Source of the DNA: DATEZO01 sp035255485
Lineage (GTDB): Bacteria > Pseudomonadota > Gammaproteobacteria > Burkholderiales > Burkholderiaceae_D
NCBI GenBank assembly: GCA_035255485.1
Contig: DATEZO010000118.1
Location: 1 to 11,404 of the forward strand
Direction: 5' to 3'
Length of the DNA stretch: 11,404 nt
A program made the position numbers and the translations under genes. Below the pieces are notes generated by a model that worked only from the letters and a program-made list of their open reading frames with translations, did not search any database and was not told where the DNA came from. Positions 1 to 7,408 of the stretch are shown piece by piece. Every line of letters starts with the position of its first letter. The first letter of the stretch is position 1.

Positions 1-200
1 CCACATGCCTGTTTGACTCCCAAGTAACAGAAGAGTGTAGGTTCACAACATAGGTGGCCTACCGGAATCGTCTGGTTTGGAGAAACGGCGTGAGTGGCTG
101 GTAGTGCCTGGCCGGTACGCTTGAGGAGGCGGCAGCTATCGACTGCCTTTCAGACGATCTCAAGGGCGGGATGAAGGAGAACAGCCGACCGAGGCTATTT

Positions 201-436
201 GAAAACGTAGAAATCGAAAGCGTCGACCACAACATCTGGCAGGGTAGCGTTGTTCTTCTCCCTTATTTCGTACTGGCTTAGTGGAAAAACCTCGTTTTCA
301 CACGGCCTCGACCGAAGGTGTGTGAAAACGTGAAAATCGAACGACAGAACCACAACATGTCGCGAGAGGCTGACCTTTTACTCAGTTATTTCGTGCTGAC
401 TTGGCGGCAAAAACGCGTTTTCACACATCCTCGACC
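201..436. repeat. Diverged tandem repeat, two 113-bp units at 123-bp period
   Basis: Unit A (201-313) and unit B (324-436) align without gaps at an offset of exactly 123 bp. Shared blocks include GAAAACGT at the left end, CCACAACAT (227 and 350), TTATTTCG (263 and 386) and CGTTTTCACAC followed by CCTCGACC at the right end. The unit ends are inverted copies of each other: GTGTGAAAACG at 320-330 and CGTTTTCACAC at 293-303 and 416-426. Unit A has lost the first bases of its left arm. Each unit could therefore fold into a long-stem cruciform or RNA hairpin, and the A-right and B-left arms also pair across a 16-nt spacer. The arrangement resembles a non-coding intergenic repeat; which named family it belongs to I cannot say. 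Confidence 0.75.
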
Positions 437-483
437 CTGAGCAGTCATTCGCTTTTTCCAAAAGCTGATACCGGAATTGTCAG
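431..483. repeat. Dispersed intergenic sequence, left copy
   Basis: This stretch, beginning TCGACCCTGAGCAGTCATTC and continuing through CCAAAAGCTGATAC to TGTCAG, resembles 11252-11297 in the same orientation (GACCCGTTGCGGCCATTCG, CCCAAAAGCGGATACTGACAG). The shared skeleton is GACCC-N-GC-G-CATTCG-CTTT-CCAAAAGC-GATAC. It follows directly on the right end of tandem-repeat unit B. It has no coding capacity that I recognise. Confidence 0.55.
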
Positions 484-515
484 CGCGTCTTTGTTTGTTT
501 CGCCCTTTGTTCGAG

Positions 516-1385
516 TCACGTGTTTGTGTGCTCGGGCGGGATATCGGTCGGATCTGGCAGAGGCGCACCAGTCACTGTCAGTTCTGGCACTTGAATCGAT
601 TGGCAGCCAAGCACAAAGCTTGTCATCGTAATTGCGCCCATGGTGCCGCCCTCCACCAAGACATCCGCCGGTTTCCCGGCAGCCGCCGACAGTCCGGCCA
701 GATAAGCTAGCGGAAGGAAATGTTCCGGTGTGGGCACCGCCGCGGCATAAGCGGTATGGCTCACGACATTCAAGAGATCTTCGGGCCGCGTCGTCATGAT
801 CTGCCTGACTTGACTGTCAAAGTTCTGTGCCCAGTCGTATGTCTGGTCTGCAAGATGCCAGTCAACCCGGCGCAGATTGTGGACCACATTGCCGCTGCCA
901 ATGATGAAGATGCCGCGTTCCCTTAATGGTGCCAGCCGTACGCCGAGCTCGAAGTGGTATCGGATATCCTCCCCCGCGTGGACAGAGAGTTGGACGACCG
1001 GTACGTCTGCCTTTGGAAATACGTGCGATAGGACCGACCACGTGCCGTGGTCTAGCCCCCAGCTATCCCGATCAAGCGCGACAAACTCCGGGCGGACTAA
1101 CGCCGCAATTTCTGCTGCAACATCGGGAGCCCCGGGCGCAGGATAATTAAACTCGAACAACTCTTTGGGAAAGCCATAAAAGTCGTGGATGACGCGCGGT
1201 TGCTGCATGGCTGTGACTGCGCTGCCATTGATGAACCAGTGCGCGGAAATGGCGAGCACAGCACGTGGGGTTGGAAGTGCTTGCCCGAGTGCCCGCCAAG
1301 TCGCGGTGAAGCGATTGTTTTCCAGCGTATTCATGGGGCTGCCATGCCCGATGAACGCGGCCGGCATTGTGGTGAATTGATCCAT
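516..1385 (-). CDS. ygiD: LigB/DODA-type extradiol dioxygenase, YgiD family
   Basis: The 289-residue product matches the YgiD family (4,5-DOPA dioxygenase extradiol, class III ring-cleaving fold) over its first 260 residues. Members cleave catechol-type rings with a metal centre in the cytoplasm. Expected metal-site histidines are visible: H14 in GHGSPMN, H49 in SAHW, H169 in SGNVVHNL and H222 in TPEHFLPL; the conserved LDHGTWSVL block is at 111-119. E. coli YgiD is about 262 residues, so this protein carries a C-terminal tail of roughly 29 residues after FVLG, proline-rich and of unknown role. The ATG at 1385 is supported by GAGGG eight bases upstream. It is the last gene of a minus-strand cluster behind two SDR genes and a lipocalin-like gene, which suggests a catabolic role; the true substrate need not be DOPA. 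Confidence 0.94.
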   Translation of the reverse strand: MDQFTTMPAAFIGHGSPMNTLENNRFTATWRALGQALPTPRAVLAISAHWFINGSAVTAMQQPRVIHDFYGFPKELFEFNYPAPGAPDVAAEIAALVRPEFVALDRDSWGLDHGTWSVLSHVFPKADVPVVQLSVHAGEDIRYHFELGVRLAPLRERGIFIIGSGNVVHNLRRVDWHLADQTYDWAQNFDSQVRQIMTTRPEDLLNVVSHTAYAAAVPTPEHFLPLAYLAGLSAAAGKPADVLVEGGTMGAITMTSFVLGCQSIQVPELTVTGAPLPDPTDIPPEHTNT

Positions 1386-1388
1386 TGT

Positions 1389-1686
1389 TCATACCCTCAG
1401 ATCGACGTGACGCTTTCTGAACAGATCGGAATAGGCGATATAGCCTTGAGCTTCTTCCCTGCCCTCTTCGTCGGTGCCGCCGAACCAGTCACCGGTTGCA
1501 AATGGTGTCCGTCCGGGGCGCATAAGTCGAGCCGACATGTAGCTGTCTGGCGTGTACATGATGATGCCCTATGCCCTGCAGCTCCATTCCCATCGGATAG
1601 AACGGTTCGGATCCGTCGATGGGTTTCTCGACGTAGAAAATCAGTTTCCGTGCGCCGATAAGTTGCTCGCGTAATGTATTTGCCAC
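1389..1686 (-). pseudogene. Lipocalin-like domain protein, frameshifted and truncated
   Basis: Read from a GTG at 1686 with AGGAG about 11 bases upstream, the first frame gives MANTLREQLIGARK and then YPMGMELQGI. After a frame change the second frame continues IMYTPDSYMSARLMRPGR, then TPFATGDWFGGTDEE and GYIAYSDLF, ending at TGA (1389-1391). This is the pattern of the lipocalin-like domain family (PF13924 type: YPxG, YTPDGYMSAQLMRPGR, GYIAYSG). The break is a perfect tandem duplication of the 7-mer ATGCCCT (plus strand 1564-1570 and 1571-1577); removing one copy restores QGIIMYTPD in one frame. The protein also stops shortly after IAYS, lacking the final beta strands (roughly 50-60 residues) of the family, so it is doubly damaged. 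It sits 39 bases after the intact SDR and abuts the dioxygenase start. Members often accompany catabolic operons; their function is not well defined. Confidence 0.82.
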
Positions 1687-1725
1687 GATGAATGAATCTC
1701 CTGTATCCGAACAAGGACAAGACCG

Positions 1726-2487
1726 TCAAGCCGAAGTCTGTGCATCGTTGTCGATTGGCAGAACCTGTCCGGAAATCGATTTCCCCGAATCTGACGTTAG
1801 GAACAGAATCAAGGCGGCGATGTCCTTCGGATCAACGAAACGCTTGAGGGACTGTATGCTCATCGCGGCCGCCCGTTCTTCTTCCAGCGACTTGTGTTCC
1901 GCGTCAGCACGCCCCTGCAGCACGCGTTCGATGCGCTCGCCACCCACTGCGCCGGGCGCGATGGCATTGCAGCGGATGTTGTACGGGCCCAGTTCGCGCG
2001 ACAGCGTCTTGGCGAATCCGATTAAACCCATCTTTGCGGTGCAGTACGCACTGCGGTTCGGATAGCCGAAACGCCCGCCCACCGATGACATGACGACGAT
2101 GCTTCCGGCCGGTGACTTTTTCAAATGTGGAATGGCAAGACGCGTGACGTGGTAGGTGCCGATCACATCGACTGTCATGACTGCCTCCCATTGGTCGGGA
2201 TTCGTATCCTCGACCGGCGCGGTGGGGCCGGCAATGCCGGCGTTGTTCACCAGGACATCGAGGCCACCCAGCGCCGCGACGGCAGCGGGGACCATGCGCT
2301 CGATGTCCTGGCGCTGCGATATGTCGCAGACGATGGTCTTTAGGCCAGGGATGTCTTGCAATGCCGCATCCAATGCCTGCGCATTGATGTCGCAGACGCA
2401 GACTGCGGCGCCGTTCGTGGCGAATGACCGGGCGATTTCTTTTCCGATGCCGGCCGCTCCGGCGGTCACTAAAACACGTTGAGCCAT
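1726..2487 (-). CDS. SDR family NAD(P)-dependent oxidoreductase
   Basis: This is a complete classical short-chain dehydrogenase/reductase of 253 residues, the usual length. The cofactor motif TAGAAGIG is at 8-15, D33 at the end of the second beta strand favours NAD(H) over NADP(H), NNAG is at 81-84, and the catalytic Ser, Tyr and Lys are S135, Y148 and K152 (YCTAK). The Asn that usually sits in the NxxG segment of helix 4 is replaced by D107 (VDVIG), which is unusual. The ATG at 2487 is preceded by GAGGAG at good spacing. It lies 24 bases downstream of a broken SDR and upstream of the lipocalin-like pseudogene and ygiD, so the four were probably one operon. The family oxidises or reduces alcohols, ketones and dihydrodiols; the substrate here cannot be read from sequence. 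Confidence 0.95.
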   Translation of the reverse strand: MAQRVLVTAGAAGIGKEIARSFATNGAAVCVCDINAQALDAALQDIPGLKTIVCDISQRQDIERMVPAAVAALGGLDVLVNNAGIAGPTAPVEDTNPDQWEAVMTVDVIGTYHVTRLAIPHLKKSPAGSIVVMSSVGGRFGYPNRSAYCTAKMGLIGFAKTLSRELGPYNIRCNAIAPGAVGGERIERVLQGRADAEHKSLEEERAAAMSIQSLKRFVDPKDIAALILFLTSDSGKSISGQVLPIDNDAQTSA

Positions 2488-2511
2488 CTCTTTCTCCTCG
2501 ATTGATGTCGT

Positions 2512-3187
2512 TCAATGAGCCGTCTGCGCCCCATCCACGGCAAACACCCCGCCTGACCGGCCGAGGGCGAGCAGAGGAACAGCACCATCCCTGCAATCTC
2601 TTCCGGCTGTGCGGGGCGCCCGAAAGGTACGTTGCCGACTACCATCTGGCGATTGGCCGGATCTTTCAGCCTGTCCGCAGTCATGGGGGCCAACCACCCC
2701 TGCCCCCACGGCATTCACGCGGATACCTTTTGACGCGTAATCGATGGCAGCAGCCCTGGTCAAGCCGATGACGCCATGCTTGGCAACGACATATGGGGCG
2801 AAGGTGGGATCACCGATTATTCCAGCCACAGAGGCGGTGCTCATGATCGCGCCGCTGCCCGCCTTCGACATCTCGCGAGTTTCATGCTGCAGGCACAAGA
2901 ACACGCCGCGAAAATCGACAGCGATGCCCTTGTCGAAATCGAATTTCTCCGTCATGGCCAGAGACTTAGTGGGCGGAAGGATTCCAGAATTGTTGAAGGT
3001 ACAATCCACGACTTCGTAGGTATCCACCGTGGAACTCGCGCATAGCAGCAAAGCACAAGCGCTTTCTCAGACTTGAAGGCATGCACGGCGTGTGGGGACC
3101 GGCGCGCTATTCGCAGAAAAACGACGGACAATTTCGCGTCCAATGCCCGGAAGGTCCGACCGTCACCAAAACGCGTTGCGCATCCAT
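2512..3187 (-). pseudogene. Second SDR oxidoreductase, multiply broken
   Basis: The ATG at 3187 has AAGGAAAG upstream and starts MDAQRVLVT, close to the N-terminus of the neighbouring intact SDR. An extra base near 3146-3148 breaks the TGxxxGIG loop (corrected: PSGIGREIVRRFSANSA). About 100 bases appear to be missing near 3035-3110, after which the frame resumes as TVDTYEVVDCTFNNSGILPP, with NNSG, a TASVAG serine block and YVVAK as the catalytic Tyr-Lys motif. A run of four C on the plus strand (2697-2700) gives a second frameshift; the alternate frame continues GWLAPMTADRLKDPANRQ and RPAQPEEIAGMVLFLCSPSAG. A third shift near 2550-2575 returns to GGVFAVDGAQTAH and the stop at 2512. The composite is clearly a classical SDR, no longer translatable as one protein. 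It heads the minus-strand cluster. Confidence 0.88.
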
Positions 3188-3465
3188 TTCGCTTTCCTTG
3201 TATGGCAGCTGATTCAGTATAGAACCGAAGATCGTTGCTCGGGAAAGGGGACCATTGATATTTGTGGCTGAAAATGGGCGAAGCTTGATCGCCCAGGCCG
3301 GTCATACTTGTCGATGGAACGAAACCAGCATATGCCTGTCTTTGCAAAACACTTACTGCTTGGCGCATAAGTGCTGTCGCAGATGCACTTGCGGCAACGC
3401 AGCAGTAGTCCTGTCTATGCATGAAACGGCAGCATCAAGAGATCTGCGGCCGGAAAGGGCAAAGC
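3188..3465. promoter_or_regulatory. Divergent intergenic control region
   Basis: This gap separates the minus-strand SDR/dioxygenase cluster from the plus-strand amidohydrolase genes, so promoters for both should lie here. For the plus strand TTGCAA (3342-3347) and CATAAG (3366-3371) with an 18-base spacer form a plausible but weak sigma-70 pair. For the minus strand TATACT (complement of 3216-3221) is a good -10 hexamer about 30 bases before the SDR start, but I see no good -35. No divergent regulator gene is present. These are eye-read matches only. Confidence 0.35.
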
Positions 3466-4782
3466 ATGAGCATGAACATGCAATCGATGCGCTCCGCCGA
3501 TCAAGTACTGGCGAATTTGAAAACTTTGCTGCCGGACCTGGAAACGCTGTACACCGATATACACGCGCATCCTGAATTGTCGATGCAGGAAACCCGCACT
3601 GCGGGCTTGGCGGCAGACCGGCTCCGCGCTGCCGGTTACGAAGTGACGACTGGCATCGGAAAAACCGGGGTCGTGGGCCTGCTGCGGAATGGTGTCGGAC
3701 CGACGGTCATGCTGCGCGCCGACATGGATGCGCTGCCGGTCGAGGAAATGACCGGCCTTCCCTATGCCAGCAAAATCAAAACCACGGACCGTGATGGCAA
3801 GACAGTTCCCGTCATGCATGCCTGCGGTCATGACATGCATGTGACTTGGCTGGCCGGCGCGAGCACGTTGCTGGCACAGGCACGCCAGACATGGAGCGGA
3901 ACGCTGATGGCCGTCTTCCAACCGGCGGAGGAAACAGCGGAAGGCGCGCGGGCCATGATCGAAGACGGACTCTTTACGCGCTTTCCGAAACCCGATGTAG
4001 TGCTCGGCCAGCATGTCATGGTCGGATCGGCGGGTGATATCGGCGGGCGCTCCGGGACGATCACCTCTGCCGCCGACAGCCTGCAAATCCGGCTGTTCGG
4101 ACGCGGCGCGCATGGCTCCATGCCCCAGGCGAGCATCGACCCTGTGGTGATGGCGGCTGCGACGGTGATGCGGCTGCAAACTATCGTCTCGCGCGAGCTA
4201 TCGCCCAACGAAGCCGCTGTCGTCACCATCGGCTCGCTGCAGGCCGGCACGAAGGAGAACGTGATTCCCGACGAAGCCGTCATCAAGCTGAATGTGCGCA
4301 GCTATGATCCGGGCGTACGCAAGCGCGTGCTTGCCGCCATCGAGCGGATCGTCAACGCCGAGTCTATCGCCTCGGGTGCGCCCGAGCCGCCGGAGATTAC
4401 GGTACTGGACAGCTATCCCTTGGGCGTCAACGATGCGGGTGCGAGCCAGCATGTGGCCGACGCATTCCGCCAGCATTTTCCTGCCGACCGGGTGCGGCAA
4501 ACCGGACCGACGTCGGCCAGTGAGGATTTCGGGTCGTTCGGCGCCGAGTGGCATGTTCCCGCAGTGTTCTGGTTCGTCGGCGGCACTGATCCTGGCGTGT
4601 ACGCGAATGCCAAGGCCGCGGGCGAAGTCAACAAGATCCCGAGCAACCACAGCCCGTACTTCGCGCCGGTGATGCACCCAACGCTGGAGACGGGCGTGGA
4701 GACGATGGTGATCGGGGCGCTGGCCTGGCTGGCCAGGGACGGTGGCACCATGGCGGCCAAGCCAACGGAGGCGGAACGCTAA
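3466..4782 (+). CDS. M20-family amidohydrolase (N-acyl amino acid/hippurate hydrolase type)
   Basis: The 438-residue product is a complete M20D-type metallo-amidohydrolase, the group that includes hippurate hydrolases and IAA-amino acid hydrolases, which cleave N-acyl amino acids into an acid and an amino acid. The di-metal site is intact: C120 and H122 in HACGHDMH, E155 (general base) and E156 in QPAEET, H183 in GQHV, and H395 in NHSPYF. HAHPELS near residue 33 and the GAHGSMP dimerisation-domain segment are also typical. I chose ATG 3466 because GGAAAGGG lies just upstream; the in-frame ATG at 3421 would add 15 residues but has no ribosome binding site. There is no signal peptide, so it acts in the cytoplasm. 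Its stop codon touches the start of the TRIC/UPF0126 gene, implying co-translation. Confidence 0.95.
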   Translation: MSMNMQSMRSADQVLANLKTLLPDLETLYTDIHAHPELSMQETRTAGLAADRLRAAGYEVTTGIGKTGVVGLLRNGVGPTVMLRADMDALPVEEMTGLPYASKIKTTDRDGKTVPVMHACGHDMHVTWLAGASTLLAQARQTWSGTLMAVFQPAEETAEGARAMIEDGLFTRFPKPDVVLGQHVMVGSAGDIGGRSGTITSAADSLQIRLFGRGAHGSMPQASIDPVVMAAATVMRLQTIVSRELSPNEAAVVTIGSLQAGTKENVIPDEAVIKLNVRSYDPGVRKRVLAAIERIVNAESIASGAPEPPEITVLDSYPLGVNDAGASQHVADAFRQHFPADRVRQTGPTSASEDFGSFGAEWHVPAVFWFVGGTDPGVYANAKAAGEVNKIPSNHSPYFAPVMHPTLETGVETMVIGALAWLARDGGTMAAKPTEAER

Positions 4783-5478
4783 GTGAGCAATCCTCTTGGT
4801 CTGGACATCGGCGCCACTATCAAGACGCTTGTCCTGGCGCTCGATCTGGTCGGCACCTTTGTGTTTGCGCTCAGTGGTGCATTAGCCGGAGTCAAGCGCC
4901 GGCTGGATTTCTTCGGGATCATAGTGCTGTCGTTTGCCGCCGCTAATTCCGGGGGAATCACCCGGGACCTACTGATTGGCGCAGTGCCGCCAGCAGCGAT
5001 CCTTGACTGGCGCTATTTTGCGGTGGCGTTCCTTGCCGGCATTCTGACTTTTTTTTTCTATCCCACCATTGAACGGCTACGCAGCTCAGTGCTGGTGTTC
5101 GACGCCGTAGGACTGGCGATGTTCGCCGTTTCCGGCACGCAGAAGGCGCTCGCATTCGGTCTGCCCCCCGCCATGGCAGCCTTGCTCGGCATGATAACCG
5201 GCATCGGTGGCGGGATGATGCGCGATGTGCTTCTGACCGAGATTCCTACAGTGCTGAGGTCGGACGTCTATGCGACCGCGGCATTGGTCGGTGCCGCCGT
5301 GGTGGTGGCAGGTCACCTCCTGCTATTGCCGACGGCTATAGTGGCGGTCACCGGTGCCGTTCTCTGTTTCGGAATGCGGATGCTTGCAATCCGACATAGC
5401 TGGAATCTGCCAGCGCCTCGCTCGCCCACACAATCTGGCGCAAAAGCCAATCCTTCGACCGTCCGGAAGGATAATTAG
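4783..5478 (+). CDS. TRIC/UPF0126 family membrane protein (putative cation channel or glycine transporter)
   Basis: This 231-residue, strongly hydrophobic protein has the two-repeat architecture of the TRIC/UPF0126 family (Pfam PF03458, YicG/YadS-like), each half carrying the signature seen here as NSGGITRDLLIG near 55-66 and GIGGGMMRDVLL near 141-152. Six to seven membrane spans are expected and can be seen. Prokaryotic TRIC proteins are trimeric cation channels, while the Pfam family is also described as a glycine transporter. The start is GTG 4783, immediately after the TAA of the amidohydrolase, with GGAGG about ten bases upstream inside that gene. The C-terminal tail of about 25 polar residues goes beyond the usual length of roughly 205-215. 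It ends 106 bases before the convergent GGDEF-EAL gene. Confidence 0.92.
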   Translation: MSNPLGLDIGATIKTLVLALDLVGTFVFALSGALAGVKRRLDFFGIIVLSFAAANSGGITRDLLIGAVPPAAILDWRYFAVAFLAGILTFFFYPTIERLRSSVLVFDAVGLAMFAVSGTQKALAFGLPPAMAALLGMITGIGGGMMRDVLLTEIPTVLRSDVYATAALVGAAVVVAGHLLLLPTAIVAVTGAVLCFGMRMLAIRHSWNLPAPRSPTQSGAKANPSTVRKDN

Positions 5479-5584
5479 CATGAGGAGGCGCAGCTTGCGA
5501 CACTGCGGGATGCCACCGTTAAAATCACCGTCTGCGTCATGCTGTGCAGACGCTGCAGCATATCGCCGGACAATCGAAGACACA

Positions 5585-7408
5585 TTAGCTCTCCATTCTG
5601 CCATGGGTTGGAGCGTGATTGTCGATGCTCCATTTTCCCCCCCGAATCTTTTCGGTTATAGCCGTTGCCGTGAGCGGAACAGAAAGGAAATATCCTTGGC
5701 ACCGGTCACAGCCGGCTGCCGCCAGGAAATCCATTTGCTGCTTGTTTTCCACTCCTTCGGCCACGATATCGAGTTTCAGGCCGTGCGCCAGCGCAATGAT
5801 CGCATCTGCAATGGCCTTGTCTTGCATGTCAAAGGGTAGCCCTTTAATGAAAACCTGATCGATCTTCAAAGTATCAACTGGAAAATTCTTCAGGTAAGAA
5901 AGCGAGGAAAAGCCGATGCCGAAGTCGTCTACGGAAATACGGATGCCCATGTCCTTGAGCACCTTGAGAATACGCTGATTCTCCTCGTTGCTTTCCATAA
6001 CGGCGCGTTCGGTGATTTCCAGTTCGAGGTAGGCGGGATCAAGTTCGGTTTCCTGCAAGATTTGCTCGACGAGCGGCAGGAAGCCCGGATCCTTCAAGTG
6101 GATGGAAGAAATATTGACGGCAACAGGTAGCGGCAAATCGGACTTATGCCACGCCTTGGCCTGATGGCAGGCGGCGCGCAGCACCCATGTTTCGATATCG
6201 CAGATCAGGCTGGTTTCTTCTGCAACGCCTATCATTTCTTCCGTGGTTAGCAGCGCGATGTTGGCATTTGGCAAGCGCAGCAAGGTTTCCAGCGCGCATA
6301 TCCGGGTAGCACCGAGCCGAAAAATCGGCTGATAATGTAGTTCTAGCCTGTTTTGCGCAAGCGCGTCCGCCAGCAGACGGTGGATCGCATTGCGCCTCTT
6401 GGCCTGGACTTCCAGGGATTTCTGATACATCCGGAAAGTTTCCCTGCCGCTTTGTTTGGCAAAATACATGGCCAAGTCCGCGCTTACCAGCAACTGGGCA
6501 GGCGTGGCACCATCCTTGGGATACGTTGCCACGCCGATACTGACGGAAGCAGCGATACGTTGCTCTTCAATCTGGATCGGCTCGGACATCGTTTCGATCA
6601 ATTCCTGTGCCAATTCGCCTGCCTGCGCTGGGCGATAGGAAATGATGCCGAATTCATCGCCGCTCAAGCGAGCCAAAATATCCTGCTCTGGATCGAGGCA
6701 AGATTCCAGCGTCTTGGCAATGCCTTTTAAAAACAGATCGCCGACGTAATGTCCAAGGGAATCGTTGACGTGTTTGAAGTGGTCGATGTCAACGAACAGT
6801 ACCTGAAAGGACTGCTCAGTATGACGAGCGGTTTCGATAGCGCGATTAAGAGCGGAATGAAACGAGCTGCGATTAGGCAATCCAGTCAGCGCATCGTGAC
6901 GAGAGATGAACTCGGCGCGCTGCCTATCGGCTTCGCATTCTTGATAGGCTTCCTGCGTGCGTTGAAGTTCCTGATGCACTGCATCGAGCAGGAATGCGAC
7001 GATAGCCATGAAACTAAAAAACAAACCGCCATCCCACACCAGTTGCACGATGCTTGCCGCGATTTCGATCTGTCCGGTTCCCGCCAGCAAGGGAAAGACG
7101 GCAATCAGGCTTATCAAGATGCCGGCACGCGCACCCTTTGTCCAGCTGCCGATGCCAACCGGAATGAGGTACAGCAAGGCAAGGGAAAAAGTAGGAGGGA
7201 TTATCCAATCCAAGGCGCTGATTAGAGTCAAGCTGCCTATGATTGCCGTATAGAGGCAACCATCCGTCAGGCGCGTGATCTTGTGGTCCAGGGAAGTGAA
7301 TAACGATGGGCGCTTATAAACTTGTCGCCGATCAGCGTTGGGTGCCATGGCACCCCCCGGTAATTCGATCTTTATCGATTTGTTCGCTTCCGCAAATACA
7401 CCGGTCAC
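5585..7408 (-). CDS. Membrane-anchored GGDEF-EAL cyclic-di-GMP turnover protein
   Basis: The product (607 residues from GTG 7408) has about four membrane spans between residues 50 and 145, a coiled linker, a GGDEF domain (about 170-325) and an EAL domain (about 340-595). The GGDEF side has HDALTGLPNR, FVDIDHFKHVND, LGHYVGD and an active-site loop written SGDEF (S249-F253). The I-site RxxD that gives product inhibition is PEQD here, so it is absent. The EAL side has E374-T375-L376 (ETL for EAL), LELEITE, DDFGIGFSSLSYLK (D494, D495), VAEGVE and CQGYFLS, so metal and catalytic residues look retained. GGDEF domains make cyclic-di-GMP and EAL domains cleave it. Start choice is open: ATG 7348 (587 residues) follows a G-rich stretch, whereas GTG 7408 has no clear ribosome binding site. 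No partner gene is adjacent. Confidence 0.95.
   Translation of the reverse strand: MTGVFAEANKSIKIELPGGAMAPNADRRQVYKRPSLFTSLDHKITRLTDGCLYTAIIGSLTLISALDWIIPPTFSLALLYLIPVGIGSWTKGARAGILISLIAVFPLLAGTGQIEIAASIVQLVWDGGLFFSFMAIVAFLLDAVHQELQRTQEAYQECEADRQRAEFISRHDALTGLPNRSSFHSALNRAIETARHTEQSFQVLFVDIDHFKHVNDSLGHYVGDLFLKGIAKTLESCLDPEQDILARLSGDEFGIISYRPAQAGELAQELIETMSEPIQIEEQRIAASVSIGVATYPKDGATPAQLLVSADLAMYFAKQSGRETFRMYQKSLEVQAKRRNAIHRLLADALAQNRLELHYQPIFRLGATRICALETLLRLPNANIALLTTEEMIGVAEETSLICDIETWVLRAACHQAKAWHKSDLPLPVAVNISSIHLKDPGFLPLVEQILQETELDPAYLELEITERAVMESNEENQRILKVLKDMGIRISVDDFGIGFSSLSYLKNFPVDTLKIDQVFIKGLPFDMQDKAIADAIIALAHGLKLDIVAEGVENKQQMDFLAAAGCDRCQGYFLSVPLTATAITEKIRGGKWSIDNHAPTHGRMES

Larger units (their letters stand above)
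1..515. other. Gene-free left flank
   Basis: I see no credible coding region here: the short open frames have no family resemblance and no convincing ribosome binding site. The stretch is instead occupied by a diverged tandem repeat (201-436) and by a dispersed sequence (431-483) that recurs near the right end of the window. The 3' end of the dioxygenase gene lies at 516 and reads toward this region, but I found no hairpin followed by a T tract that would act as its terminator. Confidence 0.6.

Noticed and set aside
201..436. CRISPR array
   Set aside because: Only two long, diverged units of 113 bp with inverted ends; no short exact direct repeats with unique spacers.
1185..1661. 158-codon plus-strand open frame
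   Set aside because: It runs antisense to the dioxygenase and lipocalin-like genes, has no ribosome binding site and no recognisable domain.
1904..2596. 230-codon minus-strand open frame over the SDR genes
   Set aside because: It is an off-frame reading of the intact SDR with Arg/Pro/Cys-rich composition; the SDR motifs are in the other frame.
3421..3465. Longer N-terminus for the amidohydrolase from ATG 3421
   Set aside because: No ribosome binding site precedes 3421, while GGAAAGGG is well placed for ATG 3466.
3415..4179. 254-codon minus-strand open frame
   Set aside because: It lies opposite the intact amidohydrolase, is rich in His and Arg as expected of a GC-rich antisense frame, and matches no family.
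5530..5551. Hairpin GTCTGC/GCAGAC between the convergent genes as a terminator
   Set aside because: The stem is only six pairs with a ten-base loop and there is no T tract on either strand.
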